From: Streptomyces ipomoeae 91-03
GTDB lineage: Bacteria; Actinomycetota; Actinomycetes; Streptomycetales; Streptomycetaceae
NCBI RefSeq assembly: GCF_000317595.1
Contig: NZ_AEJC01000366.1
Location: 1-56,069 of the forward strand
DNA: 56,069 bases
Direction: 5' to 3'
In this document: positions 32,660 to 42,268 of the stretch, piece after piece
Position numbering within the stretch: position 1 is the stretch's first letter
How the letters are laid out: every line of letters begins with the position of its first letter
Program-made: the position numbers and the translations under genes
Notes under the pieces: model-generated
What the model saw: the letters and a program-made list of their open reading frames with translations, nothing else
The model's database searches: none
Told to the model about the DNA's origin: nothing

Positions 32660-33931
32660 TCAGCCAGGGCCGTCCGCCAGCGGCCCCAACGCCTCGGCCA
32701 GCCCGGCTCTGCCCTGGATGCCCAGCTTGCGGTACACCTTCGTCAGCGCCTTTTCCACCGCCCGCGAGGTCACCCCGGCGTCCCGGGCGATCTCCTGGTT
32801 CGTCCGGCCCCGTGCGGCCAGCCGCGCGACTCGCAGTTCGGTGGCGGTCAGCACCGCCGTCCCCGTCCCCTTCCCTGTCGCCGGTGCGGGCGACTGCGGC
32901 TCGGGGCCGGTCCTGACACGCCTGGCCGGTCGGCTCATGCCGCACTCGTCGGCGAGTTCGCGCGCGTACCGCACATGCTCTTCCGCCATGGGGTGGGAGA
33001 GGGCACGGAGCCGCTTGCCCAACGCGTGGTGCGCTTTGGAGAGTTCCCACCGGTCCGCGGAGTCCTCCAGCACCCGTGCCGACTCGTGCAGCAGCGCCAC
33101 TCCCTCCTCGCCCTCGCGTAGACCGCCCCGGATCCGCAGTACCCGGCCGAGGGCGGCGGGTGCCCCCCAGGCCAGCGCGGATTCGTACGCCTCCTCGATC
33201 AGGTCCTGGGCCTGCTCCCGTTCCCCCAGCCGCCAGTGCAAGTCGGCCGCGATGCTTCGCCAAGGAACCAGCGCGGGATTGTGCCACCCCACCCGCTCCA
33301 GCAGTCGGCCGAAACTCACGATCTGCTGGACGCCGGTCCGCGGGTCGTCGCCGACGGCTGTCTCCACACCGGACAGGAACCGTTCGACGGGCGTCGTGAC
33401 GGACAGTTGGCGGCTGGGGAAGGGGACGCCCTGCCGCAGATGCCCTGCGAGCCCGTTGTCGTTGGTCTCCAGAGCCAGATCGCCCATCGCGATCAGCGCG
33501 GTGGGACCGCAGTGCTCCGGGCAGATACCGCCCGCCTCGACCGCCTCCCGGGCGCGGGCCTGCGCCAGTGCCGGTTTCCCCGACGCTTTCAGTAGCCACG
33601 CCTCCTCGACGAGCACCAACGGGTGGGCCGACGGCGTGGTCGGGCCTTGACCGCGTCCGCCCGCCAGCTCCAGCCAGGGTGCCGCCCGGTCCGGTGCGTC
33701 GGCCGCGGCCAACGTGAACACCACGAGGGGAAGCGTCGAGTGCACATGGTTCGGCGTGGCCGGTTCGCGTTCCAGGATGCGCTCGCTCAGCCGCGCCGCC
33801 TCCCGCGCGGTCGTCCGGCCGGTCAACACGGCCTCGTACAACAGTACGGCGGCCAGCTCGCGCTCGGCCACGGTGTCCAGCGGCAGGTCCGGACTCAGCG
33901 CCCGCGGTCGCTCGGCGCTCGCCTCCAACAC
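32660..33931 (-). pseudogene. C-terminal part of a large LuxR-type (LAL) regulator
   Basis: A 423-codon frame made of TPR-like helical repeats followed by a LuxR-type HTH (LTATELRVARLAARGRTNQE, IARDAGVTSRAVEKALTKVY, RKLGIQGRAGLAEAL). This is the layout of the last 400 or so residues of MalT/LAL regulators, which normally begin with an ATPase domain and have 850-1000 residues. In-frame protein continues a little past 33931 (LEARCRYLDLPKP), then stops at a junction near 33975 with an unrelated gene fragment. The ATPase half is gone. A truncated DNA-binding protein could still be made from an internal start. Confidence 0.7.
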
Positions 33932-33974
33932 GGCAGGCTTCGGCAGGTCCAGATAGCGGCAGCGGGCCTCCAGG

Positions 33975-34335
33975 CGACCCGGCCCGCGGTGTCTTCGCCC
34001 TCGCCTTCCGCGACCGGGCGCACGGCATCGCGGTCGGCGGCGACTACCGCGCCGATCAGCCGTCCCCGCGGGCCGCGGCGACCACCGGGAACGCCGGCCG
34101 GACCTGGGCCTCCGCCGCGCAGCCGCCGCCCGCCTACCGCTCAGGCGTCACCTGGCTGCCGTACAGCCGCACCACCGCCCTCGCCGTCGGCCCCACCGGC
34201 ACCGACCTCACCACCGACGCAGGCCGCACCTGGCGCACGGTCGACACCGGCTCGTACGACACGGTCGACTGCGCACCCGACCTGAGCTGCTGGGCCTCCG
34301 GCGAACAGGGGCGGGTGGCCCGGCTGGAGAAGTGA
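33975..34335 (+). pseudogene. C-terminal fragment of a BNR/YCF48-like repeat protein
   Basis: The plus strand reads GVFALAFRDRAHGIAVGGDY, then NAGRTWASAAQPPPAYRSG, DAGRTWRTVDTGSYDTVDC and CWASGEQGRVARLEK, ending at TGA 34333-34335. The repeated G-R-T-W turns are typical of the photosystem-stability-factor-like seven-bladed propellers that in Streptomyces are about 370 residues long. Roughly the last 115 residues remain, with no start codon. The left junction abuts the LuxR-type relic. Confidence 0.6.
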
Positions 34336-34456
34336 CGGCCCTCAGGACTGCTCGTCCCGAAGGGGATACTTGGACTGTGTTCGTTCGCGCATCGACGCAT
34401 GCGGGGCGCCCCGGTCGGTGTGCGCGACGAGCGGTCGCGAAGGGAAGTGATCGACC

Positions 34457-34780
34457 ATGCCACGCGGTTCGAGCCCCAAGCGGGAACGCCAGTACGAGCA
34501 CATCAAGAAGAGCGCCGAGGACCGCGGTGAGAGCGAGTCCCGCGCCAAGGAGATCGCCGGCCGCACCGTCAACAAGGAACGCGCCCGGTCCGGCGAGTCC
34601 AAGTCCGCGAGCCGTGTTTCCACGCAGGACATGTCCTCCGGCAAGCGCGGCGGGCAGCGCTCCGGGAAGGGGGCCCAGGGGCCTACGTACGACCAGCTCT
34701 ACGAGGAGGCCAAGCGACGCAACATCCATGGCCGTTCCGACATGAACAAGAGCCAGCTCAAGCAGGCGCTCGGCAAGTAA
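34457..34780 (+). CDS. Small basic protein with a Rho-N-like C-terminal motif
   Basis: A 107-residue, very charged protein. The N-terminal half is rich in Lys, Arg, Glu and Ser (SSPKRERQYEHIKKSAEDRG); the C-terminus YDQLYEEAKRRNIHGRSDMN then KSQLKQALGK is a short helix-extended-loop-helix like the Rho N-terminal domain. Homologues in Streptomyces are often labelled plasmid stabilization proteins, without solid evidence. It may bind nucleic acid. GAAGGGAAGTGATCGACC precedes the ATG. Monocistronic. Confidence 0.75.
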   Translation: MPRGSSPKRERQYEHIKKSAEDRGESESRAKEIAGRTVNKERARSGESKSASRVSTQDMSSGKRGGQRSGKGAQGPTYDQLYEEAKRRNIHGRSDMNKSQLKQALGK

Positions 34781-34828
34781 CCCGGCCCGGGAACGCGCCG
34801 GCCCGCCACCGAGGACGAAGCCCGAGCC

Positions 34829-35461
34829 GTGCAGGACGAGTTGCGGGGGAAGGTGGTCCGCGACGAGACGGGGCCGCCGCCCGGGACCGGTCACGTCACC
34901 GGCGTGGACGTCGCGTATGACGACGAGCGGGACGTGGTCGCGGCGGCGGCCGTGGTCCTGGACGCGGCGACGCTGGACGTGGTCGCCGAGGCCACGGCGA
35001 TCGGTCAGGTCTCGTTCCCCTACGTCCCCGGACTGCTCGCCTTCCGCGAGATCCCGACCGTGCTGGCCGCCCTCGACGCCCTGCCGTGCGACCCCGGCCT
35101 CGTGGTGTGCGACGGCTACGGCCTCGCCCACCCGCGCCGCTTCGGCCTCGCCAGCCACCTCGGCGTCCTCACCGGGCTCCCCACGATCGGCGTCGCCAAG
35201 AATCCCTTCACCTTCACGTACGACGACCCCGACGCCCCGCGCGGCAGCGCCTCGCCGCTGCTCTCCGGCACCGAGGAGGTGGGGCGCGCCCTGCGCACCC
35301 GCGCCGGCGTCAAACCGGTCTTCGTCTCCGTCGGCCACCGGGTGAGCCTCGACAACGCGTGCGCCCACACCCTCGCCCTCACCCCCGACTACCGCCTCCC
35401 GGAGTCCACCCGCCGCGCGGACGCCCTCTGCCGCCGGGCCCTGCGCGACACCACCGACTGA
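34829..35461 (+). CDS. nfi: Endonuclease V (deoxyinosine 3' endonuclease)
   Basis: A 210-residue endonuclease V. Metal-binding acids are present: Asp in GVDVAYD, Glu in FPYVPGLLAFRE and Asp in VVCDGYGLAHPRRFG. The conserved Lys is in IGVAKNPF, and the C-terminal VSVGHRVSLDNACAHT holds His and Asp. It nicks DNA one base past deoxyinosine, a deamination product of adenine. The GTG at 34829 is the first start after the preceding gene; the family usually has about ten more residues before this point, and the in-frame codons upstream look coding (TEDEARA), so a non-standard start is possible. It overlaps the convergent membrane-protein gene by 73 bp. Confidence 0.9.
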   Translation: MQDELRGKVVRDETGPPPGTGHVTGVDVAYDDERDVVAAAAVVLDAATLDVVAEATAIGQVSFPYVPGLLAFREIPTVLAALDALPCDPGLVVCDGYGLAHPRRFGLASHLGVLTGLPTIGVAKNPFTFTYDDPDAPRGSASPLLSGTEEVGRALRTRAGVKPVFVSVGHRVSLDNACAHTLALTPDYRLPESTRRADALCRRALRDTTD

Positions 35462-35943
35462 ACCGCCAGCGCGAGCAGCCCGCAGACGGCGCCCCACACC
35501 GCGTTGAACACGGTCATCGGCACGATCGCGTACGGCCTCGCCAACGGCCCCTCCAGCCGTCCGAGCAGGATCGGCGACAGGATGCCGCTGAGCACGACCG
35601 CCGCGAGCGAGTAGGCCACCCCGGCGGCCACGAGCGTCAGCACCGGCTCGGGGACCCGCCGCAGACCGACCAGCACGATCCACGCCAGCGAGATCACGGC
35701 CGTGAGGACCAGCGGGGTGACGGGCTTGCCGAGGGCGTCCGAGAGACCGACGACGGAGAACAGGGGCCGGACGAGGGCGATGGCGGTGAGGCCGCCGATC
35801 AGGGGCAGACGCAGAGCGCGCAGGCGGGTACGGAGGCCGGGGGCCGGGGGTGCACCGGGTGCCCGGCCGGGGTCGGGGTCGGCTTGCCCCGGGGCGGGGC
35901 GTGCGGGTTCGAAGGGGCCCGGCGTGGGGCGCTTCGCGTTCAT
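35389..35943 (-). CDS. Four-helix membrane protein, DUF3054-like
   Basis: A 184-residue protein. A Pro-rich cytoplasmic N-terminus is followed by about four hydrophobic segments: LIGGLTAIALVRPLFSVVGL, TPLVLTAVISLAWIVLVGL, LVAAGVAYSLAAVVLSGIL and MTVFNAVWGAVCGLLALAV. The tail is basic. The resemblance is to small DUF3054-type actinobacterial membrane proteins of unknown role. Its last 24 codons lie antisense over the end of the endonuclease V gene. Confidence 0.7.
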   Translation of the reverse strand: MNAKRPTPGPFEPARPAPGQADPDPGRAPGAPPAPGLRTRLRALRLPLIGGLTAIALVRPLFSVVGLSDALGKPVTPLVLTAVISLAWIVLVGLRRVPEPVLTLVAAGVAYSLAAVVLSGILSPILLGRLEGPLARPYAIVPMTVFNAVWGAVCGLLALAVQSVVSRRARRQRASARRVDSGRR

Positions 35944-36118
35944 GGCGTCAGCGTGGACCGGTGGGAGCCGTCGGGGCGTCGGCCCGTGGCGGGCAGTTGG
36001 CCTACCCCAGGGGTTGCGGGTCTCCGGCCGGGCGTACCCCAGGAGTTGCGGTGGATCCGATGCGGGTTCCTTCGTCGGGACGACGGCGGGGGAGGGGCGG
36101 TCGACTTACGCTGAGCGC

Positions 36119-37315
36119 ATGGGGCGAGGTGCTGTCGGCAGGGCGCGGCTGCCGCGCGGGCGGGTGGCCGACGGTGCCCTGGCCGTGGGCGTGTTCGCGC
36201 TGTCCGGCGTCGGCAGCCTGCCCCTCGCCAGGGGCACCTGGGAGGAGCCCTGGCAGGCCACCGCGCTGAGCTGGACGCTGATGGCGGTCGTCTGCGGCGC
36301 GCTCTCCGTCCGCCGCCGGCATCCGGTGGCCGTCGCCGCGGCCGTGCTGGCCGGCAGCGCCGCGTACTACCTCACCAGCACCTACGACGGCCCGCTCATG
36401 ATCGCCGTCGTGGTGGCGCTGTACACGGTCGCCGCCGAGGGGCACCTCCGGGCGGCGGTCGCCCTGGCCTCGGTCGCCGTCATCGGCACCGGGCTCGGCA
36501 CCCTGGCCGGGAACCGGGACGTCAACGGGCTCTCCGTGTTCATGCTGACCGGCTGGCTCGTCGCCATGGTGGCGCTCGGCCGGCTCCGGCACAGCCGACT
36601 GGCCCACGCCCGCGAGGTCGAACGGCGCGCGGCCACGGAGGAACGGCTGCGCATCGCCCGCGAGTTGCACGACGTCATCGGGCACCACATCTCCCTCGTC
36701 AACGTCCAGTCCGCCGCCGCCCTGCGCCGACTGAGGAAGAACCCCGCGAGCGGCGCCGAGCAGGCCGAGGAGGCGCTGGCCGCGATCAAGGAGTCCAGCC
36801 GCGAGGCGTTGCGGGAGCTGAGGGCGACCCTGGGTGTCCTGCGTCAGGCCGACGAGAGCGCGCCCACAGGACCCCTGCCGGGCCTGGACCGCCTCACCGA
36901 CCTGGCCGCCTCCGCACGCCGCACCGGCCTCGACGTACGCATCCGAGTCAGCGGCGACACCGGGCCGCTGCCCACCGAGGTGGACCGGGCGGCGTACCGC
37001 ATCGTCCAGGAGGCCCTGACGAACGTCACCCGCCATGCCCGCGCCTCGGCGGTCACCATCCACGTCGGCCGCACGCCCGGCGAGGTCACCGTCGAGGTCA
37101 CCGACGACGGCCAGGGCCCGGCCCCCGGAGGCACCCCGGGCAGCGGCATCGGCGGCATGCGCGAACGTGCCCGCGCACTGGGCGGCGATCTCGCGGCCGG
37201 CCCCCGGGAGGGCGGCGGCTTCGCCGTACGCGCGCGGCTGCCCTACGGCAACGGGCGGCAGGCGGGCGGGAGTGGGACGAGGCAGCACGAGAACGGAGTG
37301 ATCACGCGGTCATGA
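36119..37315 (+). CDS. Two-component sensor histidine kinase (NarL-partner type)
   Basis: A 398-residue kinase. The N-terminal 165 residues contain about five membrane helices with almost no extracellular domain. Then come the HisKA_3 dimerisation helix with phospho-acceptor His in RIARELHDVIGHHISLVNVQ and a HATPase with N-box EALTNVTRHARA, VTDDGQGPAPG and GIGGMRERARALGG. It should phosphorylate the response regulator encoded next, with which it overlaps by ATGA. The ATG at 36119 is chosen because the open frame further upstream lies in antisense of the preceding gene and does not look like protein. Confidence 0.9.
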   Translation: MGRGAVGRARLPRGRVADGALAVGVFALSGVGSLPLARGTWEEPWQATALSWTLMAVVCGALSVRRRHPVAVAAAVLAGSAAYYLTSTYDGPLMIAVVVALYTVAAEGHLRAAVALASVAVIGTGLGTLAGNRDVNGLSVFMLTGWLVAMVALGRLRHSRLAHAREVERRAATEERLRIARELHDVIGHHISLVNVQSAAALRRLRKNPASGAEQAEEALAAIKESSREALRELRATLGVLRQADESAPTGPLPGLDRLTDLAASARRTGLDVRIRVSGDTGPLPTEVDRAAYRIVQEALTNVTRHARASAVTIHVGRTPGEVTVEVTDDGQGPAPGGTPGSGIGGMRERARALGGDLAAGPREGGGFAVRARLPYGNGRQAGGSGTRQHENGVITRS

Positions 37316-37980
37316 TCGACGTCGTACTGGCGGACGACCAGCGGCTCGTGCGGGCCGGGTTCCGGTCGATCCTGGAGGACGAGGACGACATACGGGTGGT
37401 CGGCGAGGCGGGCGACGGCGACGCGGCCGTGGACGTCTGCCGCGACCTGCGCCCCGACGTCGTCCTCATGGACATCCGCATGCCCGGCACCGACGGCCTG
37501 GAGGCCGCCCGCCGCATCGCCGTCGACGAACGCCTCGACGCCGTCAAGGTCGTCATCCTGACCACCTTCGACCTCGACGACTACGTGTACGGCGCCCTGC
37601 GCGCCGGAGCGAGCGGCTTCCTGGTCAAGGACACCGAGCCCGAGGAACTCGTCCACGCCGTCCGGGTCGCCGCGCGCGGGGACGCGCTGATCAGCCCCGG
37701 CGTCACCCGCCGCCTGATCGCCGAGTTCGCCGGCCGGCTCGCCCGCCCCGACCCCGGCCCGCGCCTCAACGCCCTCACCGACCGGGAGCGCGAGGTGATG
37801 CGGCTGGTGGCCGGCGGGCTCACGAACGACGAGATCGCCGCCCGGCTGGTCCTCAGCCCCGCCACCGTCAAGACCCACGTCAGCCGCATCATGACCAAGC
37901 TGGACGTCCGCGACCGTTCCCAACTCGTCGTCCTCGCCTACGAGTCGGGCATGGTCACCCCCGGCTGGCTGACCGAGTAG
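37312..37980 (+). CDS. NarL/LuxR-family response regulator
   Basis: A 222-residue regulator. The receiver domain has the acidic pair in VVLADDQRLVRAGF, phospho-acceptor Asp in RPDVVLMDIRMPGTDG, Thr in VVILTTFDLDDYVY and Lys in GASGFLVKDTEPEELV. The output domain is the LuxR HTH (LTDREREVMRLVAGGLTNDE, RLVLSPATVKTHVSRIMTKL). It is cotranscribed with the upstream kinase gene. Target genes are unknown; neighbouring transporters are absent. Confidence 0.93.
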   Translation: MIDVVLADDQRLVRAGFRSILEDEDDIRVVGEAGDGDAAVDVCRDLRPDVVLMDIRMPGTDGLEAARRIAVDERLDAVKVVILTTFDLDDYVYGALRAGASGFLVKDTEPEELVHAVRVAARGDALISPGVTRRLIAEFAGRLARPDPGPRLNALTDREREVMRLVAGGLTNDEIAARLVLSPATVKTHVSRIMTKLDVRDRSQLVVLAYESGMVTPGWLTE

Positions 37981-38074
37981 CGACTTCGGGGGTCGGGGTA
38001 CGCCACCAAACGTGAGTACGAACTGAGTATCTGTACGGATACCGGTGCGCCGTCATGATCGGCAGGCTGGCCGC

Positions 38075-38221
38075 ATGACGACGCACCGAGCTCCGAAGTC
38101 CACCGCCGGCCCCACCCAGTCCATCGAGCGTGCTGTCACGGCTGGACTGCTGCTCGCCCTGATCGCCGGACTCGCCTGGATAGGCGGGATGATCTACACG
38201 CTGACGGGATGGGCGCAGTAG
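38075..38221 (+). CDS. Small single-pass membrane protein
   Basis: A 48-residue peptide: a charged start (MTTHRAPKSTAGPTQSIERA) and one membrane span (VTAGLLLALIAGLAWIGGMI) ending YTLTGWAQ. Codon third positions look coding. It lies between the two-component system and a convergent dehydrogenase gene. Very similar tiny membrane proteins are widespread in Streptomyces; a link to the morphogenic membrane proteins annotated MmpA/MmpB is possible, but I cannot confirm it. No clear ribosome site precedes the ATG at 38075. Confidence 0.6.
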   Translation: MTTHRAPKSTAGPTQSIERAVTAGLLLALIAGLAWIGGMIYTLTGWAQ

Positions 38222-38236
38222 CTCCTGCCGCGCCTC

Positions 38237-39415
38237 CTACCGCGAGGCCGCCACCCGGAACGTGATCCCCGCCGCGCGCAGCCGTTCGATCAGCGCGTCG
38301 CCCATCGCGACCGCCGTGGTGACCTGGCCCGCCGTGGCCGGGAGGTCGTCGAAGGCCAGGCACAGCGCGGACTCCGCGAACATCTTCGCCGTCTCGCCGT
38401 AACCGGGGTCGCCGCCCGCGACCTCCGTGAAGACGCGCCGCCCGCCGCCCTCGCCGACGAACCGCACCGAGAACCAGCTCTTCGCCCGCTTCTCCGCGCT
38501 CGGCCCCTCACCCGGCTTGAGCCGGTCGCCCAACCAGCGCCGCGCGGGCGGCACTTGGGCTGCGGCGAAGAGCGCGCCGACGAACGCGACCCCGCCCACC
38601 GCGAACGGCAGGGTTCTGACGGCCGCGTAGTGGCGGTAGCGGAAGTCCGGCCCGTACCGGTGCAGGGCGCGCGCCGAGCGCTGCACCACCTGCGCGTCGA
38701 TGGTCGGCAGCGGAATCGCCCAGGCGCCGACCTCCTTGGCGAACCGGGGCGCGCTCACCGGCGCGTGTGCTCGCCGGCCGACGGTGCGTGGCTCGTGCCG
38801 CTTGCGGTCCTGTGCGGCGGCCAGGGTCTGCCGGGTGCGTGAGAAGCCCGTGAGCGCGGAGTTGAACGTACCGCCCGAGAACATGCCCGAGGCCCGTACG
38901 AACCCGTCCACGGTGATCGGCACGTCCTCCGGGAGCTGTCGCACCGTGAAGTACACCCCGAGGTCGTGCGGTATCGAGTCGAAGCCCGCCGCGTGCACGA
39001 GGCGCGCGCCGGTCTCCCGCGCGCGTGCGTCGTGCCTGACGAACGTCAGATCGACGAACTCCGGCTCACCGGTGAGGTCCAGATAGTCGGTGCCCGCGTC
39101 GGCGCAGGCGGCCACCAACTCCTCGCCGTACGTGATGTACGGGCCGACCGTCGTGGCCACCACGCGCGCGTGGAGGGCGAGTTCGCGCAAGGCCTCCGGG
39201 TCGGACACGTCCGCCCGCAGGACGTCGATCTCCGCGCCGCCGGGCAGCCGCTCGCGCAGCGCCCTCAGCTTCTCCTCGCTGCGCCCCGCGATCGCCCAGC
39301 GCAGCCCCTCGGGCGCGTGTGCGGCGAGATACTCCGCGGTGAGCTCCCCGACGAACCCCGTGGCTCCGAAGAGCACGATGTCGTACGCCCGATCCGCCTT
39401 GTCCTGTCTGCCCAT
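38237..39415 (-). CDS. Saccharopine dehydrogenase-like NAD(P)-binding oxidoreductase
   Basis: A 392-residue protein. The Rossmann start is YDIVLFGATGFVGELTAEYL and a GRSEEKL motif follows; ATTVGPYITYGEELVAACAD and GTDYLDLTGEPEFVD are typical of the saccharopine-reductase/trans-acting enoyl-reductase group. The C-terminal half contains a hydrophobic stretch (FAVGGVAFVGALFAAAQV) that may touch the membrane. Mycobacterial relatives act in lipid metabolism; that suits the neighbouring beta-oxidation operon but is inference. The ATG at 39415 follows GAGGGG. It is divergent from the CoA-transferase operon. Confidence 0.82.
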   Translation of the reverse strand: MGRQDKADRAYDIVLFGATGFVGELTAEYLAAHAPEGLRWAIAGRSEEKLRALRERLPGGAEIDVLRADVSDPEALRELALHARVVATTVGPYITYGEELVAACADAGTDYLDLTGEPEFVDLTFVRHDARARETGARLVHAAGFDSIPHDLGVYFTVRQLPEDVPITVDGFVRASGMFSGGTFNSALTGFSRTRQTLAAAQDRKRHEPRTVGRRAHAPVSAPRFAKEVGAWAIPLPTIDAQVVQRSARALHRYGPDFRYRHYAAVRTLPFAVGGVAFVGALFAAAQVPPARRWLGDRLKPGEGPSAEKRAKSWFSVRFVGEGGGRRVFTEVAGGDPGYGETAKMFAESALCLAFDDLPATAGQVTTAVAMGDALIERLRAAGITFRVAASR

Positions 39416-39646
39416 GGCACCCCTCAGCACTCGCCCGCGACCCGTCCGCGCGCCGTTGTCGGTGGCTGAGGCTAGCGTGAGGAACGAGCAGCCGAACGCG
39501 TGGGATCCGGAGGTGGCCGTGGCGGAATCCGAAAACGCCCGGAAAGGTGGGAGAAGCTGCGGGGCGTGACCATTCCGCCGGGCTGAGTCCGTGCCGCGGG
39601 TCGGGCGAGGGAGGGCTGACGTGTGCCGAGACATTGGGCACAATGA

Positions 39647-39660
39647 CTAAGCGTTTGCTC
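39647..39660. promoter_or_regulatory. TetR-type half-palindrome in the CoA-transferase promoter
   Basis: CTAAGCGTTTGCTC, in the wider context GACTAAGCGTTTGCTCAC, resembles the AAGCGCTTGC-type operators of TetR regulators controlling acyl-CoA metabolism in actinobacteria. It lies 80 bp before the CoA-transferase ATG within the 324-bp divergent intergenic region. Confidence 0.4.
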
Positions 39661-39700
39661 ACCCAGGCTTGTGCGGGGTGGAACGCGTTCTTAGCATCAC

Positions 39701-39724
39701 TGGTGTTACAGCATTGGTGTCACA
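39701..39724 (+). promoter_or_regulatory. Direct repeat TGGTGTTACA / TGGTGTCACA before the CoA-transferase gene
   Basis: Two 10-bp copies differing at one base, with a 14-bp period, end 15 bp before the ATG at 39740. The position is consistent with an operator close to or overlapping the transcription start. Confidence 0.45.
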
Positions 39725-39739
39725 AAGGCTGGGGGCTCG

Positions 39740-40966
39740 ATGGCAGTGGCGAAGACGCCCGGACACGGTCCGCTCGCCGGTGTCCGCGTGGTCGAACTCG
39801 CGGGCATCGGCCCCGGACCGTTCGCCGCCATGCTCCTCGGTGACCTCGGAGCCGATGTCGTCCGCGTCGACCGGCCGGGCGGCGCGGGACTCGCCGTCAA
39901 CCCCCTGTACGACGTCACCAACCGCAACAAGAGGTCGGTGATCGTCGACCTGAAGTCCCCGAAGGGCCCCGACACCGTCCTCGACCTCGTCGAACGTGCC
40001 GACGTGCTCATCGAGGGCTACCGCCCGGGCGTCGCCGAGCGCCTCGGGGTCGGCCCGGAGACCTGCCACGCGCGCAACCCCGGGCTCGTCTACGGGCGCA
40101 TGACCGGCTGGGGCCAGCAGGGCCCGCTCGCCCCGCGCGCCGGACACGACATCGCGTACATCGCCCTGACCGGCACCCTCGGCATGATCGGCACCCCGGG
40201 CACCCCGCCCATGGCCCCCGCCAACCTCCTCGGCGACTACGCGGGCGGCTCGCTCTACCTCGTCGTCGGCGTTCTCGCCGCCCTGCACCACGCCCGCGCC
40301 ACCGGCGCCGGACAGGTCGTCGACGCGGCCATCGTCGACGGCACCGCGCACCTCTCCGCGATGATCCACGGCATGCTCGCCGCCGGCGGCTGGCAGGACC
40401 GCCGCGCCGCCAACCTCCTCGACGGCGGCTGCCCCTTCTACGGCACCTACGAGACCGCCGACGGCCAGTACGTCGCCGTGGGCGCCCTCGAGCAGCAGTT
40501 CTACGACGAGTTCGTCGACCTCCTCGGCATCAAGGGCCGGGCGCCGGCCCGCAAGGACACGGCCGCCTGGGGCGAACTGCGCGAAACGGTCGCGGCCCGC
40601 TTCAAGACCCGTACGAGGGACGAGTGGACGGCCGTCTTCGAGGGCTCCGACGCCTGTGTGGCCCCCGTCCTGTCGCTGCGCGAGGCTCCGCACCACCCGC
40701 ATCTCGCGGCCCGGGGTACCTTCACCGACTTCGGCGGCATCACCCAGCCCGCCCCCGCGCCCCGCTTCTCCGCCACCCACACCTCGGTCCGCGGCGGCCC
40801 CGCCCAGCCGGGCGCCGACACGACGGACGTGGCCCACGACTGGGGCATACCCGGCCTCCTCGAGGACGCCTCTTCGCAGGACGTCTCACCGGAAGGCACT
40901 TCTCCAGAGGGCGCCCACGCGAAGGGCGCTCCCGCGAAGGACTTCTCCTTGAGGCACACCGACTGA
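39740..40966 (+). CDS. CaiB/BaiF-family CoA transferase (alpha-methylacyl-CoA racemase-like)
   Basis: A 408-residue class III CoA transferase. The fold is marked by [54 protein letters not shown] (His) and [20 protein letters not shown] (Asp), with [20 protein letters not shown] near the C-terminal half. The His and Asp match the catalytic pair of mycobacterial alpha-methylacyl-CoA racemase. It likely epimerises 2-methyl branched acyl-CoAs to feed beta-oxidation. The C-terminus carries an odd low-complexity tail ([19 protein letters not shown]). First gene of the thiolase-FadB operon, 47 bp before the next. Confidence 0.88.
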   Translation: MAVAKTPGHGPLAGVRVVELAGIGPGPFAAMLLGDLGADVVRVDRPGGAGLAVNPLYDVTNRNKRSVIVDLKSPKGPDTVLDLVERADVLIEGYRPGVAERLGVGPETCHARNPGLVYGRMTGWGQQGPLAPRAGHDIAYIALTGTLGMIGTPGTPPMAPANLLGDYAGGSLYLVVGVLAALHHARATGAGQVVDAAIVDGTAHLSAMIHGMLAAGGWQDRRAANLLDGGCPFYGTYETADGQYVAVGALEQQFYDEFVDLLGIKGRAPARKDTAAWGELRETVAARFKTRTRDEWTAVFEGSDACVAPVLSLREAPHHPHLAARGTFTDFGGITQPAPAPRFSATHTSVRGGPAQPGADTTDVAHDWGIPGLLEDASSQDVSPEGTSPEGAHAKGAPAKDFSLRHTD

Positions 40967-41013
40967 CACCGGCCCCCGGGCCCCACCCTCCCGCGACGTG
41001 AAAGGCAAGACCC

Positions 41014-42228
<1,215 letters not shown>

Positions 42229-42268
42229 ACCCCGGCGGAACCAAGAGACTTCTACGGAGAGCCCCGTC

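Noticed and set aside
35702..36118. N-terminal extension of the histidine kinase frame
   Set aside because: This part is antisense to the membrane-protein gene and reads as Arg/Gly-rich noise. The kinase starts at 36119 with a normal membrane domain.
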